Positions 35,115 through 43,691 of a DNA stretch of 64,000 bases are shown here, piece after piece; within the stretch, counting starts at the first letter, position 1; each line of letters opens with the position of its first letter. A model generated the notes under the pieces. That model searched no databases. It saw only the letters and a list, made by a program, of their open reading frames with translations, and was not told the origin of the DNA. The position numbers and the translations under genes were made by a program. Source of the stretch: Novacetimonas pomaceti (GTDB taxonomy: Bacteria; Pseudomonadota; Alphaproteobacteria; Acetobacterales; Acetobacteraceae); NCBI RefSeq assembly GCF_003207955.1, contig NZ_NOXG01000002.1:186001-250000 (forward strand). The letters are read 5' to 3'.

Positions 35115-35195
35115 GAAAGTTTTTGGTGAAGCTTTTTCCAAAAAGCTTCGAAGAGACGCCACCTTTTTGAAAAAAGGCGGCACCCAAAAACTTTC
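35115..35195. repeat. Intergenic structured repeat, copy A (two hairpins inside an outer stem)
   Basis: Outer arms GAAAGTTTTTGGTG (35115-35128) and CACCCAAAAACTTTC (35181-35195) pair except for one bulged C. Inside lie an AAGCTTTTT/AAAAAGCTT hairpin (35129-35148) and a GCC-ACC-TTTTT/AAAAAGGCGGC hairpin (35158-35181). It lies between coxF-like (+) and a convergent Tim44-domain gene (-), and could terminate both. Confidence 0.8.
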
Positions 35196-35321
35196 ATGAC
35201 TTTCCGGATCCCTGAGGGCAACTTCCCTTTCAGGCAGGAATCCCGATCACGACATATGAAAAAGGGTGGCGGAACATTATGTCCCGCCACCCTTTTTACT
35301 GCCCTGTCATGTCCGAGTTCG

Positions 35322-36311
35322 TTAGCGGGCGGCCTGCTGTATGGCCGCCACCAGCCACGTGCCGCCACGCGCGCTGCGAACAAAGGTCCAGAGTTCCGTG
35401 ACCGTCGTGCGCTCGGTGGAGCTGCCGTCAATCACACGGCCGGTCATGTCGGTGGTGATGTCGATCAGGGAATACCGCATGGCCACCGTGGCGTAATCCA
35501 TGCCGTTTTCCCGCCAGCTTTCCGTCAGGTCACCCCGTTCGAAGCGTACGTCCGATACGACGTTGCGCGCCCCCCGGCTGGCCAGTTCGTTCAGCTGGTT
35601 GCTGAAGTAATTGACCATCTCAGGCGTGGCCATGTGCTGCAGCGCGCCCAGATTCTGCTGGCTCCATGCGGTCTGCACATTGATCAGCGCCTGCTCGAAC
35701 GCCTGATAATCCGCTGCCGTTATGACGGGCTGCGGACTGGTGGCGGGGCTGGCCCCCATCGGCTGCGCGGGGCTGCTGCCCGTCAGGCTGGACAGGCCCG
35801 GCATGCTCACCGGACCGCCGGAGGCGCCATTCCCGGCAAAGCGGCGGACCAGCCAGCGCACCACGAAGAAGATCAGCAGAAGCTGGATAAGCAGGCCGAA
35901 GATTCCGCTGCCCCCCATGCCGCCACCGAACATCCCATGACCAAACATCATGCCAAACAGGCCCGCGCCCAGCAGGCCACCGGCAAAGCCGCTGAGGAAG
36001 GGGTGGCGGGGCCGTCCCATCATCGCCGCCGCCCCTGCGCCATAAGGCATGCGTGTGGCCGTGCCATAGGGTGCTGACGGGCTGCTGCGTGGCGTCATCG
36101 TCTGCTGGAACGGGGTCGCGCCATACGGGGCCGTGGCCGACCGGGGAGGCGCGCTATATGTGCGTGACCCCCGGCTGCCCATCGACATGCCACCGCCGGC
36201 CCGCGCATCGGCGGGCACGGAATGGACAAGCAACGGCAGCACTGCGAGTGCGGCACTGAGGCTCAGGATGATGCGTTTACGTGGCATCTGTCGCGTATGG
36301 GTCTGTTTCAT
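35322..36311 (-). CDS. Exported or anchored Tim44-domain protein with Gly/Met-rich middle
   Basis: A 329-residue protein: N-terminal signal or anchor (about 10-37, IILSLSAALAVLPLLV then PADARA), a Ser/Pro/Gly/Met-rich region (about 38-105), a hydrophobic Gly-rich stretch (GFAGGLLGAGLFGMMFG) and a TM-like segment (FGLLIQLLLIFFVVRWL), and a C-terminal Tim44-like domain (about 210-329). Tim44 domains bind membranes and partner proteins; bacterial versions have no settled function. Met at 36287 is an alternative start. It shares the domain with the gene at 58.7 kb but has a different architecture. Confidence 0.8.
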   Translation of the reverse strand: MKQTHTRQMPRKRIILSLSAALAVLPLLVHSVPADARAGGGMSMGSRGSRTYSAPPRSATAPYGATPFQQTMTPRSSPSAPYGTATRMPYGAGAAAMMGRPRHPFLSGFAGGLLGAGLFGMMFGHGMFGGGMGGSGIFGLLIQLLLIFFVVRWLVRRFAGNGASGGPVSMPGLSSLTGSSPAQPMGASPATSPQPVITAADYQAFEQALINVQTAWSQQNLGALQHMATPEMVNYFSNQLNELASRGARNVVSDVRFERGDLTESWRENGMDYATVAMRYSLIDITTDMTGRVIDGSSTERTTVTELWTFVRSARGGTWLVAAIQQAAR

Positions 36312-36449
36312 CTGCGTCAGGGTATCTGGTATCCTGCGATAGGGCGATCCCGTCGATGACCGACCGGACCAGAGTTTATCCAGATATGGGGTATCGGTGG
36401 GCGGATAAACAGGGGGCGGGCCGTATTATCCTGCCTTCTGACGTGGATT

Positions 36450-37790
36450 TCATGCCCCGGCAATCATCATGTCATCGATCCGCACGGTCGGGGCGTTGGT
36501 CGCGCGACGGAATTCCAGGTCACTGGCGACCTGCATGCGGCCGAACATTTCCAGCAGGTTGCCCGCCACCGTCAGTTCCGCCACAGGTTCCGCCAGTTCC
36601 CCGTTACGGATCATGAAACCGGCGGCCCCGCGACTGTAATCGCCCGTGATGCCGTTGATGGCCGATCCCATCATCTCGGTGATGTAAATCCCTTCGCCGA
36701 TATCCGCCATCAGGTCTCGCGGCGTCACCTGCCCGGGCTGCATGTACAGATTGCCCAGCGACGGCGACGGCGGGGAGGAGGCGCCCCGGCTGGCGCATCC
36801 GTTCGATGCCAGCCCCAGCTGCCGCGCACTGCGCGCGTCGAGCGCCCATGTCCTGAGCACCCCGTTTTCCACGATCGTCAGGGGACGCGTGCGCATTCCC
36901 TCGCCATCAAACGGATGCGCGCCCAGACCGCGCCGGCGCAGGGGATCGTCGATGATCGTGATGCCGGATTCCATGATCTTCCGGTCCAGCCGGTCCTTGA
37001 GGAAGGAGGTCCCCCGCGCGATGGAAATCCCGTTGACCGCGCCCGACAGATGGCCAAGCAGGCTGGTGGAGATGCGCGGGTCCAGCACGATGGGCAGGCG
37101 GCCGGTACGCGGCCGTGTCGGGTTCAGGCGCGCCACGGTGCGTTCGCCCGCCCGCCGCCCGATGGTCGCCGCGTCCTCCAGGTCCGACAGGTGCACCGCC
37201 GAATGATAATCGTAATCACGCTGCATCGCGGTGCCCTGGCCCGCCACCACGCTGGCGGAGACGGAGTGGCTGGTGCGTGAATATTCGCCCGCAAACCCGG
37301 CGGAGGTCATCAGGACGATGTCGGTATGTCCCGCGCTGGCGGACGCGCCGTTGGTGTTGGTCACGCCTTTGACCGCAAGTGCCGCGGCCTCGGCCACACG
37401 GGCGCGTTCGATCAGGTCCGCCGTCGAAGGTGCTGCCGTATCCACAAGGTCCAGCCCCGCCGCGTCGAGGCGTCCCTGCGCCGCCTGGTCGCACAGCCCG
37501 GCGAAGCGGTCCTCGGGCACGACGCGCGCCATGGCAAGCGCCTGTGTCACCAGCGGGTCGAAGCGCGCGGGGTCAAGGCTGGTGGCCGAAACGATGGCCG
37601 AACGCTGTCCCACGAAAACACGCAGGCCAAGGTCGCATGTCTCGGAACGTTCCAGATCCTCCGCCTTGCCATTGCGCACCTGCGCCGCATGGGCGGTCCG
37701 GGTGATGTAAACCGCATCGGCCGCATCCGCGCCGGCGGCGCGTGCCCGGCTGAGCAGGGTCGAGACGAGGTCGAGCGGCTGTGCATTCAT
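36450..37790 (-). CDS. pmbA: TldE/PmbA family metalloprotease subunit
   Basis: TldD and TldE/PmbA form a protease that processes peptides such as microcin B17 and CcdA; TldE lacks the HExxH of TldD. The 446-residue protein has the PmbA features: VYITRTAHAAQVRNGKAEDL-like N-terminus, LPIVLDPRISTSLLGHLSG, DDPLRRRGLGAHPFDGEG and the C-terminal GNLYMQPG/GITGDYSRGAAGF region. It is coupled (ATGA) to the upstream M16 peptidase. No tldD is seen in the window. Confidence 0.93.
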   Translation of the reverse strand: MNAQPLDLVSTLLSRARAAGADAADAVYITRTAHAAQVRNGKAEDLERSETCDLGLRVFVGQRSAIVSATSLDPARFDPLVTQALAMARVVPEDRFAGLCDQAAQGRLDAAGLDLVDTAAPSTADLIERARVAEAAALAVKGVTNTNGASASAGHTDIVLMTSAGFAGEYSRTSHSVSASVVAGQGTAMQRDYDYHSAVHLSDLEDAATIGRRAGERTVARLNPTRPRTGRLPIVLDPRISTSLLGHLSGAVNGISIARGTSFLKDRLDRKIMESGITIIDDPLRRRGLGAHPFDGEGMRTRPLTIVENGVLRTWALDARSARQLGLASNGCASRGASSPPSPSLGNLYMQPGQVTPRDLMADIGEGIYITEMMGSAINGITGDYSRGAAGFMIRNGELAEPVAELTVAGNLLEMFGRMQVASDLEFRRATNAPTVRIDDMMIAGA

Positions 37791-39052
37791 CGGGCAAGGA
37801 TCTCCGCGACGGTGGCGACGGGGGGCATGTGCCGGACCGGTCCCAGCGACGTCAGGGTGGGCGTGCCATGGAAAATCCGCGCGGCCACGCGCTGCACGTC
37901 GGCGATGGTGACGGCGTCGATCCGTTTCACCGTTTCATGGGTGGGGATCAGGCGGTCGAAAATCTGCAGCTGCCGCGCCAGCTGTTCGCATCGGCTGCCG
38001 GTGCTTTCCAGTGACATCAGCAGCGATGATTTCAGCTGCGCGCGCGCGCGGTCAAGCTCATTCTGCGCCACCTGTCCCTGCACCTTGCGCAGTTCCTCCA
38101 GGGTTACGGGAATCAGGTCGGCCACCTGCGCCTCGCCCGTGCCGGCGTAAATGCCGAACAGGCCGCCCTGGCGGAACGGGGCGTTGAAGGAATAGACGGA
38201 ATAGACCAGTCCACGCTTCTCGCGGATTTCCTGGAACAGGCGCGACGACATGCCACCGCCCAGCAGGGTCGAAAGCAGCAGGGTAGGGTAGTAGTCCGGA
38301 TCGCCATACCCGACGGAGGGGAAGCCGAGCACGATATGCGTCTGGTCAAGGTCGCGCTGCTGCGCGAAATCGCCCCCGACATAGGTCACGGCGGGACGCG
38401 GGGGGACGTCTGTCTGCGGCAGGTCCTGGAAATATTTTTCAACCAGCGCCACCACCTTGTGGTGATGCAGGTTGCCCGCCGCCGCGATGATGGTGTTGCG
38501 CGCGGTGTAATGCGCGCGCATGTAGGTCACCAGCGTCTCGCGGCTCATTTCGCGGATGCCGTCCTCGGTCCCCAGGGTGGGGCGGCCCATCGGCTGGTCC
38601 GGAAAGGCCGTTTCCTGGAAATGGTCAAACACGATGTCGTCGGGCGTGTCATTCGCCTGCCCGATTTCCTGCAGGATCACGCCGCGTTCGCGCTCCAGCT
38701 CCTCGGGGGCGAAGCTGCTGTGGGTCAGGATGTCGCCGATGATGTCCACGCCAAGCGGAAGGTCCTCCTTCAGCAGCTTGACGTAATAGGCCGTGTGTTC
38801 GCGGGCGGTATAGGCGTTGATGTGGCCGCCGACATTCTCGATCTCTTCCGCGATGCCCGCCGCCGTGCGCGTTGCCGTGCCCTTGAAGGCCATGTGTTCG
38901 AGGAAATGGGAAACCCCGTTCTCGCTCGCGGCTTCGTTGCAGGTGCCGGCGGCGACATACGCCCCGAACGAAACGGTCTCGACGCGCTCCATCCGTTCGG
39001 TGACGACGGTCAGCCCGGAAGGCAGGCGGGTAACATTGATGAGGTCAGTCAT
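37787..39052 (-). CDS. M16 family zinc peptidase (mitochondrial processing peptidase-like)
   Basis: A 421-residue pitrilysin-clan peptidase with the inverted zinc motif HFLEHMAFKGT (HxxEH near residue 48) and distal Glu in the following helix (EIENVGGHINAYTAREHTAYY). Domain duplication is evident from the second half. It is homologous to the beta subunit of mitochondrial MPP and to bacterial PqqL/YmxG proteins. It lies upstream of pmbA with a 4-base stop/start overlap, and 81 bp after thrC; the three may form one run. Substrate unknown. Confidence 0.93.
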   Translation of the reverse strand: MTDLINVTRLPSGLTVVTERMERVETVSFGAYVAAGTCNEAASENGVSHFLEHMAFKGTATRTAAGIAEEIENVGGHINAYTAREHTAYYVKLLKEDLPLGVDIIGDILTHSSFAPEELERERGVILQEIGQANDTPDDIVFDHFQETAFPDQPMGRPTLGTEDGIREMSRETLVTYMRAHYTARNTIIAAAGNLHHHKVVALVEKYFQDLPQTDVPPRPAVTYVGGDFAQQRDLDQTHIVLGFPSVGYGDPDYYPTLLLSTLLGGGMSSRLFQEIREKRGLVYSVYSFNAPFRQGGLFGIYAGTGEAQVADLIPVTLEELRKVQGQVAQNELDRARAQLKSSLLMSLESTGSRCEQLARQLQIFDRLIPTHETVKRIDAVTIADVQRVAARIFHGTPTLTSLGPVRHMPPVATVAEILAR

Positions 39053-39133
39053 TCGGATCCTGCGGGGCCGGCCGGCATCCGTGCCGGCGGGGCCATTTTA
39101 AGAAATCATGAAAAAGGAGAACGCGCGAAGGAG

Positions 39134-40531
39134 TCAGCCGTTTTTCAGCACGGCGGCGCGAACCCTGTCCTCGATCGCGCCAAGGTCGGCGGGGACGACC
39201 TCGTAACGCTCCGGCCGGTCGAACAGGTCCGCCAGCGCATCGGGCAGCGCCGGGCGGATCCCGATGGCCTTTTCCATCGCATCGGGGAATTTGGCCGGAT
39301 GCGCCGTCGCCATGGCCACCATGGGGATGCCCGGTTCGCGGAAGGCATGTCCGGCGGCGATGCCGATGGCCGTATGCGGGTCCGCCATGTAATGGCTTTC
39401 GGCATGAATGCGCCGGATTTCGGCCATTGTCGCATCGTCATCCAGTGCCACGCCGTGGAACAGGGCGTTCGCCCGGTCCCATACGGGGGTGGAAACGTGC
39501 ATGCGCCCGGTCTTTCGGAACTCCGTCATGATCCGTGCGCATGCGCCCGCGTCGCGGTCGAGGAGTTCGAACAGCAGCCGTTCGAAATTCGACGACACCT
39601 GGATATCCATCGATGGCGACAGGCTGGGCACGACGCCATGGATGCTCATGTCGTTTTCGTTGAGGAAGCGCGTCAGGATGTCGTTGCGGTTCGACCCCAC
39701 GCACAGCGCGCGGACCGGCAGCCCCATCTGGCGCGCCACCCATGCGGCCAGCACGTTGCCGAAATTGCCCGTGGGCACGGCGAACGCGACCTCCCGGTCG
39801 GGCGCGCCGAGCGCCAGGGCGGAATAGACGTAATAGGGAACCTGTGCCGCGATCCGCGCCCAGTTGATGGAATTGACGGCGGACAGATGCATGTCCGCGC
39901 GGAACGTGGCATCCGCGAACATGGCCTTTACCATGTCCTGGCAATCGTCGAACGTCCCCTGCACCGCAAGGTTGGTGACGTTGGGTTCCAGCACGGTGGT
40001 CATCTGCCGGCGCTGCACGTCCGATGTGCGGCCTTCGGGATGCAGGATGACCACGCGCAGGCGTTCGCGCCCGCGACAGGCCTCGATCGCGGCCGATCCG
40101 GTATCGCCCGAGGTCGCGCCCACGATGGTCACATGCCCGTCACGCTGCGTCAGGACATGGTCGAACAGGCGGCCCAGCAGCTGCATCGCCATGTCCTTGA
40201 ACGCCAGCGTCGGGCCATGGAACAGTTCCTGGACGAACAGTCCGTCCTCCAGCTGCGTCAGGGGCACGATGGCGGCATGGTCGAAATGGGCATAGGCGTC
40301 CCGGCACAGGCCCAGCAGCACGTCCGGCGCGATGGAGCCTTCGGTGAACGGCGCGATGACGCGCGCGGCCAGTTCGGGATACGCAAGCCCGCGCAGTTCC
40401 CGCCACTGCTGGACGGAAAATGTCGGCCAGCTTTCGGGCATGAAAAGGCCGCCATCCTCGGCCAGGCCAGCCAGGAGCACGGACGAAAAATCGCGGACAG
40501 GGGCTTGTCCCCGGGTGGAAATGTAACGCAT
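39134..40531 (-). CDS. thrC: Threonine synthase
   Basis: ThrC converts O-phosphohomoserine to threonine with PLP. The 465-residue protein starts MRYISTRGQ, has the PLP lysine in PTLAFKDMAMQ, GATSGDTGSAAIEA (phosphate loop) and the C-terminal AHPAKFPDAMEKA region typical of class I (bacterial/fungal) enzymes. The start at 40531 was preferred to the ATG at 40543, which adds four residues. Downstream genes M16 and pmbA lie on the same strand at short spacing. Confidence 0.95.
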   Translation of the reverse strand: MRYISTRGQAPVRDFSSVLLAGLAEDGGLFMPESWPTFSVQQWRELRGLAYPELAARVIAPFTEGSIAPDVLLGLCRDAYAHFDHAAIVPLTQLEDGLFVQELFHGPTLAFKDMAMQLLGRLFDHVLTQRDGHVTIVGATSGDTGSAAIEACRGRERLRVVILHPEGRTSDVQRRQMTTVLEPNVTNLAVQGTFDDCQDMVKAMFADATFRADMHLSAVNSINWARIAAQVPYYVYSALALGAPDREVAFAVPTGNFGNVLAAWVARQMGLPVRALCVGSNRNDILTRFLNENDMSIHGVVPSLSPSMDIQVSSNFERLLFELLDRDAGACARIMTEFRKTGRMHVSTPVWDRANALFHGVALDDDATMAEIRRIHAESHYMADPHTAIGIAAGHAFREPGIPMVAMATAHPAKFPDAMEKAIGIRPALPDALADLFDRPERYEVVPADLGAIEDRVRAAVLKNG

Positions 40532-40620
40532 GGATCCGATCATAATGCCATCATCCCACCGCGCGAAGGGGGCGCGTGGGGTTCGATTGCCCTATCCTGA
40601 ACGATTTTGCCGAAGGTGTG

Positions 40621-41784
40621 TCAGAATTTCGCCTCGGGCAGGGCCGCCACGTTGATGCGATAGACATGGACCGGCCACGCCACCTGCATCTGGCCGCCAT
40701 TGAGCGCGGGGGTGCGGTCAAGCTGGGCCGCGGGAACATACAGCATCCCCTGCGGGGTTACGTGGGAACCGGCGGGCCACTGCAGGCGCGCATCCATCAC
40801 GATGCGTTGATAGATGCGTCCGGGGGTAAGGCGGAAGATGCTGCCGGTCGATACGTCATTGAGGTAGAGCGTCCCGTCAGGCCCTACCGCGATCCCGCCA
40901 TAGGGGGGGGATTTGTACCACAGGGTGGGACTGTCCTCCAGCTCGATCGGGGTGACCTTGGGATCGATCAGCACATCGGTTCCCAGCTTGTAGATCGGTC
41001 CGCTGAGCGGTTCGAAATACAGCCATTTTTCATCCGGGCTGATTGCCATCTGGCTGACATTGACGATGGCGGTGTGGCCTGCCGCGTTCTTCATCACCCG
41101 TCCGTCGGGGCCGATGATGGGCCGCCCGGCCGTAAGCGCCGGGTTGTGTTCCATCAGCCGGCGCTGCGCATGGCCGTCAAGGTCCGCCACGATGATCGCG
41201 GGCACGCCTTCGTCACCGATATAGGCATGGCCATTGCCCACCCGCATGGCCGCAAGGCGGCTGTCGGGACGCAGGGCGGCGGCATCGACGTTCCACGTGG
41301 CCGTGACCTGCGCGGTGCGGGTGTCGATCCGCACGACCTTCGGCTGGCCGCGCGCGCCATCGGCGGGGATGCCGCTGTCCAGCACCCATAACGTTCCGTC
41401 GTCCTGCAGCTGGATGTCCGCGGGCGCTATCAGGCGCTGTCCTTCCGGCGTGGCGGGATCGTTCCATGCCGCGTCGGGATAGGGATGGGGCTGTTTCGCG
41501 GAATCGAGGATGACAAGCCCGCCCTGCTTCACGCCAGTCCATGCGGGGGCTTCGGCGATGATCCGCCTGTCGGGAAGGACGACCACGCGGTCCCATGTCG
41601 CGGCCGTCGATGTCGCAACCTCCTCCATCGGGGCGGAGGGATCAAGCGGCGGCGCCGGCTTGGCCGCCCGCGCGGCGGTGGCGTTCATCATGGCAAGCGC
41701 CCCGACAAGGGCGAAGGCGACGCCCGCACGGCAGGCGCGGTGCGGACGCGACGGTATGGAAGCATGGCTGGACATCGTGCGCAT
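40621..41784 (-). CDS. Secreted royal-jelly/SMP-30-like beta-propeller protein
   Basis: An exported protein (signal segment GVAFALVGALAMMNATAARA, cleavage near ARA) with about 340 residues of propeller-like repeats, for example DDGTLWVLDSGIP, DLDGHAQRRLMEHN, MAISPDEKWLYFEPLSG and GPDGTLYLNDVSTGS. These resemble the major royal jelly/yellow protein family and the related gluconolactonase-like group. Periplasmic sugar-lactone or other oxidation roles are plausible in an acetic acid bacterium, but no catalytic residue can be named with confidence. The start is uncertain: ATG 41784 is used; ATG 41775 and TTG 41859 are alternatives. Confidence 0.75.
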   Translation of the reverse strand: MRTMSSHASIPSRPHRACRAGVAFALVGALAMMNATAARAAKPAPPLDPSAPMEEVATSTAATWDRVVVLPDRRIIAEAPAWTGVKQGGLVILDSAKQPHPYPDAAWNDPATPEGQRLIAPADIQLQDDGTLWVLDSGIPADGARGQPKVVRIDTRTAQVTATWNVDAAALRPDSRLAAMRVGNGHAYIGDEGVPAIIVADLDGHAQRRLMEHNPALTAGRPIIGPDGRVMKNAAGHTAIVNVSQMAISPDEKWLYFEPLSGPIYKLGTDVLIDPKVTPIELEDSPTLWYKSPPYGGIAVGPDGTLYLNDVSTGSIFRLTPGRIYQRIVMDARLQWPAGSHVTPQGMLYVPAAQLDRTPALNGGQMQVAWPVHVYRINVAALPEAKF

Positions 41785-41935
41785 GTCGCCATGAACCGCC
41801 CCGGAAGGCAAGGGGGGCGAAGGAATGACGGGCATCGCCACAGGGGATGTCACGCGCAAGGCCGTTGGGGGACAGGCGGAAGACTGTTTGAGAAGACTGT
41901 TTGAAAGGACCAGGCCGATGATACCCTCAGATCAT

Positions 41936-42016
41936 GAAAGTTTTTGGTGAAGCTTTTTGCAAAAAGCTTCGTAAGACGTCGCCTGTCTGGAAAAAGGCGA
42001 CATCCCGAAAACATTT
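41936..42016. repeat. Intergenic structured repeat, copy B
   Basis: Starts GAAAGTTTTTGGTG (41936), then the AAGCTTTTTGC/AAAAAGCTT hairpin, then GTCGCC...AAAAAGGCGAC, and ends with a degenerate outer arm CCCGAAAACATTT. Same orientation as copy A. It is within the space between the royal-jelly-like gene and the M32 peptidase, both minus strand. Confidence 0.75.
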
Positions 42017-42072
42017 ATCGGTTTTTATCAAAGGGTTGATTTCAAACCCTCTCCCGGGAAAGGGCTGCGATC

Positions 42073-43629
42073 CTATTCCCCGCAATACCGGCCGCGCAGG
42101 TGCCGCAGGTAGGCGTCCGGTCCCGGTGGCGCGCCCGTGGCGTCGGCCACGATGTCGCGCGTGGATGCGCTGCTGGCGCGATGATGGACATGCGTGCGCA
42201 GCCATGACAGTAGCGACGTGAAATCCCCGCGCCCGATTTCCTCCATCAGGGCGGGATTGTCGCGTTGCGCCGCCTCGCGCAGCTGTGCCGCGATCATCGC
42301 GCCCAGCGTATAGGTCGGGAAATAGCCCCACGCCCCCGAAGGCCAGTGAATGTCCTGCAGGCAGCCCAGACGGTCTTCCTTCACCGTCAGGCCCAGCAGG
42401 TCGTGGATGCGTTCATTGAAGGCCGCGGGCAGGTCGCGCAGGGACATCTGTCCGTTGATCAGCGCGGTCTCCATCTCGTAACGGACAAGGATATGGGCCG
42501 GATAGGTGATTTCATCCGCATCCACCCTGATGAAACCGGGATGCACGCGCGTAACCTGCCGGTACAGCGTGTCGGCCGACCATGCGGGATCATCCACGTT
42601 CCCGCCCAGCGCCCGCGCCACGACGGGCGCGGCCCATGTCATGAATTCATGCGACCGGCAGATCTGCATTTCCATCAGCAGCGACTGGCTTTCATGCAGG
42701 CTCATCCCGCGCGCGGCGCCAACCGGCTGCGCATGCCATTCGCGCGGCAGTCCCTGTTCATACAGGGCATGCCCGCTTTCATGCAGGACGCCCATCAGGG
42801 CGTTGAGGAAGTCGCCATCCTCGTAACGGGTGGTGATGCGGACGTCGTCTTCCGCCCCGCCGCAGAAGGGATGCAGGCTGACGTCAAGCCGCCCGCGCGA
42901 CATGTCGAATCCCACCGTGCGCATCATCGTGTGTCCCAGCGCCGCCTGCGCCGCCGTATCGAATGGTCCCCCGGGCAGGGCAGGGACGTGGTATCCGCGC
43001 TGATGATCGAGGGCGCCGGCGATCAGGCCGGGCAGTTCGGTGGACAGGCGGTGAAAGACCGGGTCGATATCGTCCTGCCGCGTGCCGGGATCATACTGGT
43101 CCAGCAGCGCGTCATAGGGCGACAGGCCCAGCGCCGCCCCCTTGGCCTGCGCGGCTTCGCGGGTAAGGTCCAACACCTCCGTCAGCAGGGGCAGGAGGGA
43201 GGCGAAATCATTGTCGCGCCGCGCCGTGCGCCATGCCATTTCGCAGCGGGAGGACGCGCGCGACATCGCCTCCACCAGCCGCGACGGCACGGCGACCGCA
43301 TGGGCGTGGACCCTGTGCATTTCATGCAGGTTCGCGACCTTCCACGGATCATCCGCGACATCCGCCGCGTCCAGAAGTCCGGCCATTTCCGGGTCCGTCA
43401 TGATCCCGTGCTGCAGGACCGACAGCGTCGCGATGCTTTCGGCGCGGCTGTGCGCCGCCCCTGACGGCATCATGGTGGCCCTGTCCCACCCAAGGATGCC
43501 CAGCGCGTTGGTGATATGGCCCATCTGCGCAAAGCGGCGGGTCAGGGTTTCATACGCGGCCAGCGCGGCGGTGGTGGGGGCGGCATCAGGCATGGGGCGA
43601 TTTTCCGGCGTAAAGGAGTCGTTATTCAT
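42073..43629 (-). CDS. M32 family carboxypeptidase (Taq type)
   Basis: A 518-residue zinc carboxypeptidase: catalytic GVLHESGHALYEQG (HExxH), the downstream Glu in MSLHESQSLLMEMQ, and the family segment RVDADEITYPAHILVRYE. Mostly alpha-helical, cytoplasmic (no signal). Broad removal of C-terminal residues is expected. It is divergent from the TPR-glycosyltransferase gene with 62 bp between; the ATG at 43629 fits the family N-terminus. Confidence 0.94.
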   Translation of the reverse strand: MNNDSFTPENRPMPDAAPTTAALAAYETLTRRFAQMGHITNALGILGWDRATMMPSGAAHSRAESIATLSVLQHGIMTDPEMAGLLDAADVADDPWKVANLHEMHRVHAHAVAVPSRLVEAMSRASSRCEMAWRTARRDNDFASLLPLLTEVLDLTREAAQAKGAALGLSPYDALLDQYDPGTRQDDIDPVFHRLSTELPGLIAGALDHQRGYHVPALPGGPFDTAAQAALGHTMMRTVGFDMSRGRLDVSLHPFCGGAEDDVRITTRYEDGDFLNALMGVLHESGHALYEQGLPREWHAQPVGAARGMSLHESQSLLMEMQICRSHEFMTWAAPVVARALGGNVDDPAWSADTLYRQVTRVHPGFIRVDADEITYPAHILVRYEMETALINGQMSLRDLPAAFNERIHDLLGLTVKEDRLGCLQDIHWPSGAWGYFPTYTLGAMIAAQLREAAQRDNPALMEEIGRGDFTSLLSWLRTHVHHRASSASTRDIVADATGAPPGPDAYLRHLRGRYCGE

Positions 43630-43691
43630 TGCGCCCTAGCGTGGCGGCGTCAGACGCAACACGCAAGCACAAGCAGGAGTGGCCTTGATCC

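Noticed and set aside
35104..35321. CRISPR-like repeats
   Set aside because: The repeated sequences occur once per locus, not in tandem with spacers, and are palindromic intergenic elements.
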